Source: Neiella marina (lineage in GTDB: Bacteria > Pseudomonadota > Gammaproteobacteria > Enterobacterales > Neiellaceae). From it: a stretch of DNA of 64,000 nt. Positions 54,180-62,652 of this stretch are shown one piece after another. Below the pieces are notes generated by a model that was not told where the DNA came from, ran no database searches, and was given only the letters and a program-made list of their open reading frames with translations. Each line of letters opens with the position of its first letter. Position 1 is the first letter of the stretch. The stretch covers positions 62,001 to 126,000 of the forward strand of contig NZ_NGNS01000004.1 of the NCBI RefSeq assembly GCF_002165625.1. Reading direction: 5' to 3'. A program made the translations under genes and the position numbers.

Positions 54180-54465
54180 CTCAATAGCATCTCATTGCAT
54201 CAGTTTTCATACGATATTACGGCGCAAAAAATGGCTGAAATGAAACTATTCGACCATAATTAAAACGCTTTGGTATCGATTAGTTTAATGCTCTAGACGC
54301 TCTCCGTAATGCCTTCGAAGTTTAGCTGTTTGTTTGGTCAAAGCGCCTAATTAATTGCCAGTTCACCACCTCAGCAAGCAGCAATTCTAACGTTCACATT
54401 TCCTCGCAGTAATACCATTTTTTACTGCCATGGCTTGTGTCGAATCGAAAGAAAAGGAAAGGCAC
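54180..54465. other. Intergenic region before the membrane/LuxI-like pair
   Basis: About 285 AT-rich bases. I see no gene, no clear lux box and no strong hairpin. The region just before 54466 carries two AAAGG ribosome-site repeats. Confidence 0.35.
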
Positions 54466-55356
54466 ATGGGACAGAATGACATTATTTTTTATTACCACTT
54501 ATTGGTCATTGCCATCATTGCAGCAACCGCGATTGTCACCCTCGGCGGCATTTTAAAGATTGGCATTTTCAAGTCAGTACCCGACTCCTATAAAAAGTTA
54601 TTAGTTGGCGCCTTATTAGTCGAATTAAGCGCCGCTTTTATCGGCATCTATAAAACGCTGCCTCAGCTTGAATTTAAAAAAGCTGAAAAGTATGCGATGG
54701 AAATAAAATATTCAGATCTCATCACTGGCTACATTGATCGCGTCTCAGACTATCAACGAAGCTGCTTTGATTCATTTCAAGAGCCCAATCGACTTGGTTC
54801 ATTTTTCCGTTGCGAGGGGTATGTAAATACTTACACAGTGCTTTCAGAGTTAACTCGACAAGATGGCTTTCAAGACGCCTTACAGGTTTGGCTTAACAAC
54901 CTAAACGCGGAAAAAAAATCATGCATTGATCATTATGATGCCGATCAAGATGTATTTAGTGAGTGTAAATCAGTGTTAGGCCGATACCACAGGAACAAGA
55001 TTGCTTCTAAGGGGGTTGGCGAAGGCGAGTTATATGTCTCGGTTGACAACAATCATTACAACGGCGTCGCCAGCTATAATTTTCCGAAAGAAACAAGGCC
55101 GGTCATTTTACAAATAAGCGGTAAAAAAATTGGCGACGACCATATTTCATTTCGATTCAATCAAAGTGCCTCTGCCATTGAGTTTGAATCTCGCTACATT
55201 CCAAGAGAATCAGCATCATTTGAAGTCTGTTTAAAGCAAACAGACCGAGGCATATTCGAAGGCAAGATGATTATTAGCGACGGCTTTAAATGCGGAGAAT
55301 CCGATATTGAAAGCTATCAGTCGATTGCCAATGTTTCAGTGCGAGAGATATTATAA
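54466..55356 (+). CDS. Membrane protein of unknown function
   Basis: A 296-residue protein. Two N-terminal transmembrane segments (about 10-31 and 45-63) flank a Lys-rich turn that should be cytoplasmic, so the remaining 230 residues would lie in the periplasm. That domain has six cysteines (RSCFDS, FRCEGY, KSCIDHY, SECKSV, EVCLKQ, FKCGES) that could form disulfides. I recognise no family. The ATG at 54466 is preceded by AAAGGAAAGG; a start 12 codons earlier is less likely. Base composition is visibly more AT-rich than neighbours. The next gene starts on the base after its stop, so the two are co-expressed. Confidence 0.72.
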   Translation: MGQNDIIFYYHLLVIAIIAATAIVTLGGILKIGIFKSVPDSYKKLLVGALLVELSAAFIGIYKTLPQLEFKKAEKYAMEIKYSDLITGYIDRVSDYQRSCFDSFQEPNRLGSFFRCEGYVNTYTVLSELTRQDGFQDALQVWLNNLNAEKKSCIDHYDADQDVFSECKSVLGRYHRNKIASKGVGEGELYVSVDNNHYNGVASYNFPKETRPVILQISGKKIGDDHISFRFNQSASAIEFESRYIPRESASFEVCLKQTDRGIFEGKMIISDGFKCGESDIESYQSIANVSVREIL

Positions 55357-55947
55357 ATGGTACTCACACTCGCTCGTTTTGACCCAAAGTTCGACAAGCA
55401 GCTGTTACTTGATTATCAACGAACAAAATACCAAGTGTTCTATCACGAATACGGCTGGCACTCGCTAGCCGTTGACCAACACCATGGCATTGCCTTGTTA
55501 GATGACTATGACTTAAACAGTCAGTTCTTTTCGGTGGACATCGATGGTAATGCCGTCGGCTTTCTGCGTGGCACTGATACGGCTGTGGCCTTTCCTCACG
55601 CCTCGTTGTTTGCCCATCAGCAAGCGCAATTAGCACCGCTGCGATCTGCAAGTCTCAATGCCTTATGTGTCAACAGTGAGTATCGAGGCAAGCTCTATAC
55701 CCTTGGTGATAAACAAATGAAACTCGGACGAGCATTACTGCAGTTCGCCAAAGATTATTATCAGGCTGAGCAGTTTGATCTATTGTTGTCTTCGACCAAC
55801 GCTGAACTGGTCGTCAAAGTGTTCGTACCGGCAGGCTTCTCAGTACTCGAACAAGACATTAATCTCGCCGGTTCACCAACACCGATCACTAATCTCTGCC
55901 TAGCGCTATCCTCATCGGCAAAACAAACGTTTGCCACCTGCCAATAA
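55357..55947 (+). CDS. GNAT-fold protein with LuxI-like N-terminal signature
   Basis: A 196-residue protein. The N-terminal part carries the spacing of acyl-homoserine-lactone synthases: R22, F28 in YQVFYHEYGW, W34, D49 and D52 in LLDDYD, and R71 in VGFLRG; LuxI uses R24, F28, W34, D45, D48 and R70. The second LuxI motif (E-x-S-R) is replaced by SLNA. The C-terminal part has GNAT-like ALCVNSEYRGK, a helix LGRALLQFAKDYY and VFVPAGFSVL. It may be an acyltransferase of the autoinducer-synthase or N-acyl-amino-acid-synthase type. No LuxR gene is adjacent. It follows a membrane protein with no gap. Confidence 0.65.
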   Translation: MVLTLARFDPKFDKQLLLDYQRTKYQVFYHEYGWHSLAVDQHHGIALLDDYDLNSQFFSVDIDGNAVGFLRGTDTAVAFPHASLFAHQQAQLAPLRSASLNALCVNSEYRGKLYTLGDKQMKLGRALLQFAKDYYQAEQFDLLLSSTNAELVVKVFVPAGFSVLEQDINLAGSPTPITNLCLALSSSAKQTFATCQ

Positions 55948-55994
55948 CTGACAGTGAACTGATAGACGCTCGAAAAAATATTTTTCACCGCGGC

Positions 55995-56020
55995 CTTGAT
56001 TTCCATTTTTCTTGCCCGAT
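55995..56020 (+). promoter_or_regulatory. Sigma-32 (heat-shock) promoter of the hsp20 gene
   Basis: CTTGATT (55995-56001), a 13-base spacer and CCCGAT (56015-56020) match the sigma-32 consensus CTTGAAA / CCCCAT with proper spacing. Confidence 0.7.
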
Positions 56021-56030
56021 ATCTGTTTCA

Positions 56031-56144
56031 GCGGAGGCCTCCAAGAGGGTCCGCATTGCCAATAAGACATGGGTCTTTGGGCAACAACGAATATCGCTGG
56101 GCGTAATGCCAGCACCTTTTAATTGCTTGATTGAGGATAAGCAA
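56031..56144 (+). ncRNA. ROSE-like RNA thermometer in the hsp20 leader
   Basis: Several hairpins precede the start: GCGGA/TCCGC (56031-56054, with an inner GGAGGCCTCC), AAGAC/GTCTT (56064-56077), GCTGG/CCAGC (56096-56113), and a last one TTGCTT/AAGCAA (56123-56144) that encloses the ribosome site GAGGA. TTGCT opposite AGGA is the ROSE signature. Such elements block translation of Hsp20 at low temperature and melt on heating. Confidence 0.7.
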
Positions 56145-56146
56145 CA

Positions 56147-56596
56147 ATGACTAATATTGATTTTTCACCCCTTTACCGTTCATTCATTGGTTTTGATCAC
56201 TTGGCATCGTTGATGGATGCTGCTGCCAAAAACGGTAAACAAACCTCTTTCCCTCCCTATAACATCGAGTTACTAAGTGAGGACAATTACCGCATCACCA
56301 TGGCCGTTGCAGGCTTTGTCGAAGAAGAGTTGGATATCGAATTTGCCAACAATCACTTAATCGTGACCGGTAAGAAAGCGGAGAAAGCTGAAGAAGCCAA
56401 ATTCCTCTACCGCGGAATTGCTGAGCGCAACTTCCAGCGTAAATTTCAATTGGGCGAACATGTCAAAGTCATTGGTGCCAACCTCGAACACGGCATGTTG
56501 AACATTGAGCTGCAACGGGAAATTCCCGAAGCGCTAAAACCAAGGAAAATCGCCATTGGCAACAGCGCGCTGTTAGAAGCCACCAGCGCCGAGTAA
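56147..56596 (+). CDS. ibpA: Small heat-shock protein Hsp20 (IbpA-like)
   Basis: A 149-residue alpha-crystallin protein. The N-terminus DFSPLYRSFIGFDHLASLMDAA, the domain core YNIELLSEDNYRITMAVAGFVEEELDIEFANNHLIVTGKK and FLYRGIAERNFQRKFQLGEHVKVIGANLEHGMLNIELQREIPE match E. coli IbpA/IbpB. It holds aggregating proteins during heat stress. The upstream sigma-32-type promoter and ROSE-like leader give temperature control at two levels. A terminator follows. Confidence 0.95.
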   Translation: MTNIDFSPLYRSFIGFDHLASLMDAAAKNGKQTSFPPYNIELLSEDNYRITMAVAGFVEEELDIEFANNHLIVTGKKAEKAEEAKFLYRGIAERNFQRKFQLGEHVKVIGANLEHGMLNIELQREIPEALKPRKIAIGNSALLEATSAE

Positions 56597-56657
56597 TGCC
56601 CACTGCGCCCTCCCCCTAGGGCGCAACCAGTTCCTTGAATTCTCCCTTTTCTGATTT

Positions 56658-56681
56658 GGCGGGCCTAGGCTCGCCCTTTTT
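56658..56681 (+). terminator. Intrinsic terminator after hsp20
   Basis: GGCGGGC, loop CTAG, GCTCGCC (one wobble pair) followed by CTTTTT. Confidence 0.8.
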
Positions 56682-56865
56682 GCTAATGTCCAACAACGCC
56701 TTAGTCCCTGCATTTAACGGGTCTACTGGCATTGACATTCGATAGCTAAAATCCTTGCTGAGCGAAATTTCGTGATCTCCATCACCGAGTTTCGATAACA
56801 GTGTCTACCTCACAACTTTTTATACATATGATGTTTGCATACATTCTTTGTTGTAATATCCTGCT

Positions 56866-56873
56866 AAACGTTT
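56866..56873. promoter_or_regulatory. LacI-family-like operator core
   Basis: AAACGTTT is the core palindrome of many LacI/GalR operators and lies about 85 bases upstream of the GH42-like gene. No LacI gene is in the window, so this is suggestive only. Confidence 0.35.
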
Positions 56874-56955
56874 GATAACAACTTAGACACCTGAATTCGG
56901 TAACCTAGGCTTACTCTGTGGTCATACAGAACTGCCTTCACAATGAGAGAAGACA

Positions 56956-59403
56956 ATGAAACGCCACCTTTTAGGAGCAGCACTCACTCCTTTAGTTTTG
57001 CTGGCAACTGCCTGCTCAGAACAAGATAGCCCCGCGACCAATACACAACCTGTTAGCAAAGAAACTGCAGCTCCGGTTGCAGCGGTCGCTATCAGCCCAC
57101 TAGAGCAGGAAGCTCGAGTTAAGATGGACAAACTCGCTGGCATGATGGATGAAGCGCGTTCCAAAGGAATTGATGTGGCTCGAGAAGAGACCATCATGTG
57201 GTTTTCCGAGCAGTTTCTAAAGTTCGCCAACTGGGACGAAGCCAACCCCAAAGCCATTGAAATGGCCTTTGGCTACGAGCGCTATTATGCTGACGACAAA
57301 GAACGTTTAGCCGCTGAGCTACCTGACTTCGAGCGTACCAAAGTCATTGAGATCCTTGATAAAGGTATTGGGGAGCTAGGTAAAGAGTTGGCCGGCGAGA
57401 TCAAACGTCGGCCGGTTAATAAGGTTGATTGGCAAAACACCAAAGCCGCTGACAACATGTTTATCAGCAACGGCAAGCCTATTTTCCCGTACGACTATTT
57501 CTCTAAGACTGTCGGCCAACCGCTGACCAACAAAGATATTTACAACGACCACTTGGGTGCCCTCTACCACGGCGGTGAGCACTTGTACGAAGTGGATCAT
57601 GACCGTGCTATCAACTCCTTCCTGATCAAAGAAGATGGCACTTGGGATGAAGACTTACTGAAGAACCTGACCGACATTCCTGATACCAACATTGGTTTCT
57701 TGGTGTATTGGATCATGGGGATTCCTGAGTGGGTTGAAGCGCTAGAGCCAGAAGTTCGCAGTGGTCGTTCGCTGTTCACGGGCTTTGATGTAGATAACCC
57801 AACCGCTCGCGATTTATGGAGCCGCATCATTCGCCACACCGGCGAGTTGACCAAAGGTAAAAAAGTTACCGAACTTGGTTTTGTTCTGGCCAACGAACCG
57901 CACTGGTATTCAGAAAAAGGCCACTGGACTTATAACTTTAAGGAAATGAACGAAATTTCCTCATACACCTTGGCTAAATTCCAAACTTGGTTAGACAACA
58001 AATACCAAGGCGATCTGGCTACCTTGAATGCCAACTGGGGCACCTCATTTGCCAGCTTCGATAAAGTTGAAGTTGAGATCCCAATGGACACCGCGTTGCA
58101 GGGCAAGCCAATTTGGTATGACTGGATGCGCTACAACATGGACCGTGGTACTGATTGGTTCACCTTCATGCAAAACGAGCTGCACGCAGTGAACCCAGAT
58201 GCCGATACCCACATCAAAGTCATGCCGCGGATGTTTATGTATAACTCTCGCTCCGGCGGTATTGATGTTGAGGCATTGGCCGAGCTAACCACCATGGTTG
58301 GTCACGATGCTAAAGCCTTCGGCAGCGCGAACATCCGCCCAGGTAAGTCCAATGACTGGCTGAAAAAGTACGCTTATAAGTGGGATGGCGTTGGCATGTT
58401 CCATGACTTCATGGAGTCGGTCGCACCAGAGAAAATCAACATCAACTCGGAATCTCACTTCCTATCATCAGGCCAATGGCGCGATCTCGATACTCGCACC
58501 AGCTATATCCGTAACGTTTACTGGTTAGCAACGCTGCAAGGTATGGATGCCAACATGGGTTGGTTCTGGGCACGCGATCCGGATGGCTCACCAGAAGATC
58601 GCTTAGAAGGTGAACTCGACTTCTTCGATCCAGGTTTGGGTGGGGCGTACGCTGGCTCTAACAACATGCAGCCACACGTGACCAATGAAGTGACTCAGGT
58701 GATGTATGACCTCAACAGTTTCTCTGAAGAAATTATTGCTCTGCGTGAACAACAACGACCACTGCGTTTGTTCTACTCAGAGACAACGGCAATCAACACC
58801 GAAGACTACATGACCAAAGGCTTTGAGTTTTACGAGCAGTTCTTCTTTGAAGGCTTCCCAATGGGCTTTGTGACTCAAAACATCATTGAGAAACAAGACA
58901 ACAGCAAATGGGACACTGTGGTGGTTTACAACAACCCATATGTCAAAGATAGCGAATTTGCTGCCCTGCAAAGCTTCTTGAATCAAGGCGGCACTGTGAT
59001 CGTCGATTCAGAATACAGCTTGTCGATGAATGAGTACGGTCAGGCGCGCACCGCGAAACTGGTAGCGAGCAAAGGTAAGTTGATTGTGATGCCAGAAGGC
59101 TCTGATATCGCGGCGATTAAAGACGTGGCAATGGCAGAAATTGCTGACAGCATGCCTGCGGTGGCAATTGCCGAAGACAATGGCAAGCCGTTCAAAACAA
59201 CACACTGGCGCTCAGTGAAGCAAGCCGATGGCAGCTACTTGGTCAACATCTTCAACCTTGGCCATGACACAGCTAAGTTAGACTTGTCTCTGATTGATGG
59301 CGACATTGCATCAATGACAGATCTAATGACCAGCAACCCAGTGCAGACTTCGTTTGAACTGGAATCAGAGGGCGTACTGTTATTGCAAGTCGTACCTAAG
59401 TAA
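56956..59403 (+). CDS. GH42-like (clan GH-A) glycoside hydrolase lipoprotein
   Basis: An 815-residue exported protein with a lipobox ending ATAC (Cys20) and a Gln/Thr/Pro-rich spacer. The barrel has acid/base E314 in GFVLANEPHWYS and probable nucleophile E499 in ININSESHFLSSGQW. LATLNANWGTSFASFDKVE is typical of GH42 enzymes. A class-I amidotransferase-like fold resembling the GH42 trimerisation domain covers about 600-740 (FYSETTAINTEDYMTKGFEFYEQFF, NQGGTVIVDSEYSLSMNEYG), then a small C-terminal beta domain. The family number is uncertain. It may act on algal galactans in concert with the GH50 operon; a LacI-type palindrome upstream would fit sugar induction. Confidence 0.78.
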   Translation: MKRHLLGAALTPLVLLATACSEQDSPATNTQPVSKETAAPVAAVAISPLEQEARVKMDKLAGMMDEARSKGIDVAREETIMWFSEQFLKFANWDEANPKAIEMAFGYERYYADDKERLAAELPDFERTKVIEILDKGIGELGKELAGEIKRRPVNKVDWQNTKAADNMFISNGKPIFPYDYFSKTVGQPLTNKDIYNDHLGALYHGGEHLYEVDHDRAINSFLIKEDGTWDEDLLKNLTDIPDTNIGFLVYWIMGIPEWVEALEPEVRSGRSLFTGFDVDNPTARDLWSRIIRHTGELTKGKKVTELGFVLANEPHWYSEKGHWTYNFKEMNEISSYTLAKFQTWLDNKYQGDLATLNANWGTSFASFDKVEVEIPMDTALQGKPIWYDWMRYNMDRGTDWFTFMQNELHAVNPDADTHIKVMPRMFMYNSRSGGIDVEALAELTTMVGHDAKAFGSANIRPGKSNDWLKKYAYKWDGVGMFHDFMESVAPEKININSESHFLSSGQWRDLDTRTSYIRNVYWLATLQGMDANMGWFWARDPDGSPEDRLEGELDFFDPGLGGAYAGSNNMQPHVTNEVTQVMYDLNSFSEEIIALREQQRPLRLFYSETTAINTEDYMTKGFEFYEQFFFEGFPMGFVTQNIIEKQDNSKWDTVVVYNNPYVKDSEFAALQSFLNQGGTVIVDSEYSLSMNEYGQARTAKLVASKGKLIVMPEGSDIAAIKDVAMAEIADSMPAVAIAEDNGKPFKTTHWRSVKQADGSYLVNIFNLGHDTAKLDLSLIDGDIASMTDLMTSNPVQTSFELESEGVLLLQVVPK

Positions 59404-59494
59404 CCTCTCCCCCGTGGTGGTGCCGGAACTCGTTTCGGTGCCACCATCCTCGTTGCTATCCTCGCCGCAGTCCTCACTACAAAAATCCCATTGC

Positions 59495-60454
59495 CTAATC
59501 AACAACATCAGCGGCGGTTGTCAGCCTGAAGTCGTCGTTATCGGTATTCAATTGCACCCATAGCGGGAAATGATCTGACAGCTCATAGGTGACTTTTGAT
59601 GCTGGCAAATCGGGAAACAGCACATTCTCCATAAAACCGTCACTAGCGAAGTCAATAATCCCGCCATTGTCAGTAAATGCCGTTTGTTGGCAGCGGTGAA
59701 GGATTTGATCGTAGTTTTTGTTGCCGGGACTCGTCGCGGTATCTTGCACCCCAGCCAATGCTCGTGGCATTTTTAGTTTGCTTCTATCAGTTAACGCTCG
59801 GTAGAACTCATCATCGATACGTTTGATATTGAAATCACCAACAACAATCACATCTTTGTCGAACACCCGATCTTGATGGTCATCCCAGCGTCTGCTGATC
59901 CAATCACCGAAACTAGCAAGTTCTTCCAGCCGCCCTTCAGGCGCGCCCCAGCGAGCATGCATGGCAAGAATAATGAAATCAAAATGGCCCGCTTGAAAAC
60001 TAGCAAAGTACGGATAGCGCCACCAACTTTGCGTGGCGGTGTATTCGCTTCCGGCCTTGGTTCGCGCAGGCGATGCTTCTGCGGCAAGACCGGTAAAACT
60101 AACAATGCGCTCGTCATACAAAAATGCAATGCGCTCTTGGTTACCGCCCCGATCGGGCTGCCAATCGCTAATCACAAATTTCCACTGAGGCCCTAGTAAC
60201 TGAAGCACTCGTTTAAAATCGGTGAGGTCATCTCTTACCTCGGTGATAGCAATTAAATCAAACTGATAGAGGATCTGAGCAATGAACAAAATGCCGTCAT
60301 CATAGCGTTTCGCTTTACCGAAGTTGCGGATGTTCCAAGTGGCAACATTGAGCGATTGATCGAGCGAGGATTGCGGAATATTGGCGGCAGCGATGCGCTC
60401 ATTAAGGCGTATTAACCGCTGAGCCTGACTGGCAGTGATATTGCTGTAGTCCAT
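59495..60454 (-). CDS. Endonuclease/exonuclease/phosphatase family protein
   Basis: A 319-residue cytoplasmic EEP-fold protein. N41 in VATWNIRNFG, E72 in IAITEVRDD, the DFN of IVVGDFNIKRI and H295 in LSDHFPLWV are the DNase I-like active-site residues. Central RGGNQERIAFLYDERIV is also typical. Substrate could be DNA or phosphoesters. No signal peptide is seen. GGAGA precedes the ATG at 60454. It stands alone with a hairpin-rich spacer between it and the GH42-like gene. Confidence 0.87.
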   Translation of the reverse strand: MDYSNITASQAQRLIRLNERIAAANIPQSSLDQSLNVATWNIRNFGKAKRYDDGILFIAQILYQFDLIAITEVRDDLTDFKRVLQLLGPQWKFVISDWQPDRGGNQERIAFLYDERIVSFTGLAAEASPARTKAGSEYTATQSWWRYPYFASFQAGHFDFIILAMHARWGAPEGRLEELASFGDWISRRWDDHQDRVFDKDVIVVGDFNIKRIDDEFYRALTDRSKLKMPRALAGVQDTATSPGNKNYDQILHRCQQTAFTDNGGIIDFASDGFMENVLFPDLPASKVTYELSDHFPLWVQLNTDNDDFRLTTAADVVD

Positions 60455-60519
60455 TCGCCGTCTCCAGCTTTGGTTGGCCTATTCAACATAGTTAACCTTT
60501 GCTGACAACGACAGCTATT

Positions 60520-61155
60520 TTAGTTTCTAGTGGCGAAACGACTTTGCAATGATGGGAGTGTCAACGCATACAGTACAATCCAACTGTATATTACCAACTC
60601 GAACAAGCGTTGAATTAAGCCAACGATCGGGGAGGAAGGCACGATTGATAGCAGCAATACAGCAGCGATTGAGCCCAGTACAAAACCGATCATGGCAATA
60701 GCGCGAGAGCGCTCCTTCAGCACATCCGCGGCTAACAACAGAACCGCAATCACGCCACACGAATATCCAACCAAAGCTGAGAGGTTATGAATCATTTGCG
60801 AGCTACTAGGAGTCGGCGGACGGCAACCATAATCGCACGGATAAATTGCAGCAATACTAAGGGTAGCGCCATAACAAGCAACTCCCAGCAAGCCAACGGT
60901 TTGTTTTGCCGTGGTGTTGCCGTTGATAAGTATCAAAGCGGCAAAACTAACCAGAGCCATACTTGCCGGTAAAAAGCCGACAAAATTAACCAGCGCGCCG
61001 TATGGCGCGCCGGTTGCACCAAGCTCACTAATAAACTGGCTGCTATGCTGGTAGTTTGGAAAATGCCAGCCAGCGACAATCACGGTCAGGGCAAACCATC
61101 CAGCACTAAGCAATGGCAATAGGCTGATTATTTTGGTCATCCGTGTACTGCTCAC
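60520..61155 (-). CDS. DUF998 membrane protein
   Basis: A 211-residue protein with about six transmembrane segments and the DUF998 pattern HFPNYQHSSQFISELGATGAPYGALVNFVGFLPASMALV, YPCDYGCRPPTPSSSQMIHNLSALVGY. Function unknown. It begins at a GTG with GGAG seven bases upstream; an internal ATG five codons later is possible. Confidence 0.85.
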   Translation of the reverse strand: MSSTRMTKIISLLPLLSAGWFALTVIVAGWHFPNYQHSSQFISELGATGAPYGALVNFVGFLPASMALVSFAALILINGNTTAKQTVGLLGVACYGATLSIAAIYPCDYGCRPPTPSSSQMIHNLSALVGYSCGVIAVLLLAADVLKERSRAIAMIGFVLGSIAAVLLLSIVPSSPIVGLIQRLFELVIYSWIVLYALTLPSLQSRFATRN

Positions 61156-61260
61156 TATGTTGCTCCGTGCAAAGGCTGCCGCAATCCGAAACCGTATTGA
61201 TCGCGGCTAGCTGAGTGTGAAAGCTACAGTCTAGCCGATTCTACCGAACACCGTAAACGG

Positions 61261-62529
61261 TTACAAAAACCTCAACATTTCGACCGAATGATAGGCCGAC
61301 TTTCCTACATTGCCTTTGTTTTCGGTTGTTTCTGGCTGATTATCAGCGTCAACAAAGAAGTACTCACCACCGAATTGTTGATCTTGAAAGTGCGCTAAAA
61401 AGAACCTCAGCAATTTATCTCGATTGCCCTGCTGTGTTGGCACTAAGCTCAAGGCGATGATCGCTTCACAGTGTTGCCACCAAGCTTTTCTGGAATCATT
61501 GGCCTCGTTGCTCAGCGGATCAAATGACTGAGCAAAGCCACCGGCGATACCAGTTGGGCCGTAGATAGGCTTGGCTAACGTTGCATCAACCATTCGCTCG
61601 CCTTGTTGCTGCAATTGTTGCTGCTGCGCGACTGTCATAAAAGGCCATTCAGCAGCTCTCATTAACAATGCCGCCAACTGGAAATTGTGGCCCGGGCTGA
61701 CCGAACTACAAACGGCTTGTTCTGAGCTTTCACACGGCTGCCACTGATCATCAAACTTCACATTGACCCACTGCTGTTGTTGGTTCCAACCTATCTCTGA
61801 TAGCAGCTCAATGTGTTGCTGCAAAATAGCCTGATAGTTGTCACGGTTGGTCTCGTCAGCAAGCCACAAATTGGCTAAATACGCAGTCACTGGATACATC
61901 AAGGATTGCAGCGATTTGGATCCTACCTCAGGTCCGTCAGTCAACTCATATGCGCCCCAAAAACCACCGTATTGCTGATCTTGAAAGCGACTCACAAGCG
62001 CTGAATGCAAGCGATGAATGGTTTGCAGTAGTTGTTGATCGCCGGTTTGCCGATACAACTCAACTAAGCCACACAAACCATAAGCTTGCTGCCAGATGTC
62101 GAGCCTAGTTCCGCTATCTTTCGCTGTAGGGCTCACCCAAGACAAAAAATACTGGCCGTGACGATCTTCGCCAAGCATGTGTTGCAATTGGAACGCTGCC
62201 GCGGCTTTGGCTTTAGTTAGATTGGCGGGATTCTCCGCAGAACGATAAGCAAGACCATAAATCAGTCGGCTGAGAGCCACTGTATAGACTTTGTCAGAAA
62301 CCGGCATCCCCTGATTGTCCAGCTCGGACAAATAACCAACTGAGTTCTGGTTTTGCTGCCACTCGCTTGGGTGGACGGTATGAAACGTCAATAGTTGATC
62401 GATGTGATCGGTAGCTTGTTCAATAAGCTTGGGTTGAGACAGGGGTTGTGCCGCTTGCTTGACTTGTAAGTGTTGGGTGCAAGCCGTTAGCACCAGCAAA
62501 CTTGCGAGAAATAGCGATTGCCAGACCAT
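61261..62529 (-). CDS. AGE-family epimerase-like lipoprotein
   Basis: A 422-residue protein with lipobox LTAC (Cys17), so exported. The remaining sequence is an (alpha/alpha)6 barrel of the N-acylglucosamine 2-epimerase / cellobiose epimerase type: WQQAYGLCGLVELYRQTGDQQLLQ, VSPGHNFQLAALLMRAAEW, SRKAWWQHCEAIIALSLV and NVGKSAYHSVEML. Family members are normally cytoplasmic, so export is unusual. It may isomerise or bind sugars released by the surface glycosidases. GGAGG precedes the ATG. Confidence 0.82.
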   Translation of the reverse strand: MVWQSLFLASLLVLTACTQHLQVKQAAQPLSQPKLIEQATDHIDQLLTFHTVHPSEWQQNQNSVGYLSELDNQGMPVSDKVYTVALSRLIYGLAYRSAENPANLTKAKAAAAFQLQHMLGEDRHGQYFLSWVSPTAKDSGTRLDIWQQAYGLCGLVELYRQTGDQQLLQTIHRLHSALVSRFQDQQYGGFWGAYELTDGPEVGSKSLQSLMYPVTAYLANLWLADETNRDNYQAILQQHIELLSEIGWNQQQQWVNVKFDDQWQPCESSEQAVCSSVSPGHNFQLAALLMRAAEWPFMTVAQQQQLQQQGERMVDATLAKPIYGPTGIAGGFAQSFDPLSNEANDSRKAWWQHCEAIIALSLVPTQQGNRDKLLRFFLAHFQDQQFGGEYFFVDADNQPETTENKGNVGKSAYHSVEMLRFL

Positions 62530-62652
62530 CTTTCCTCCGTAAAAAATTCAATAGCAAATGACTGTAGCTTAACCAGATGTTGTAGGAGGAAAAACACTGA
62601 GCAACGAAAACACCATGCGCTATAACAAACCAACAATTCTCGGGAATTGCCA

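Larger units (their letters stand above)
56597..56955. other. Intergenic region hsp20 / GH42-like gene
   Basis: About 360 bases. Near the hsp20 stop lies a hairpin TGCGCCCT/AGGGCGCA (56604-56625), then a T-tailed terminator (56658-56681). The rest upstream of the glycosidase is AT-rich with a palindrome AAACGTTT (56866-56873). No gene seen. Confidence 0.5.
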
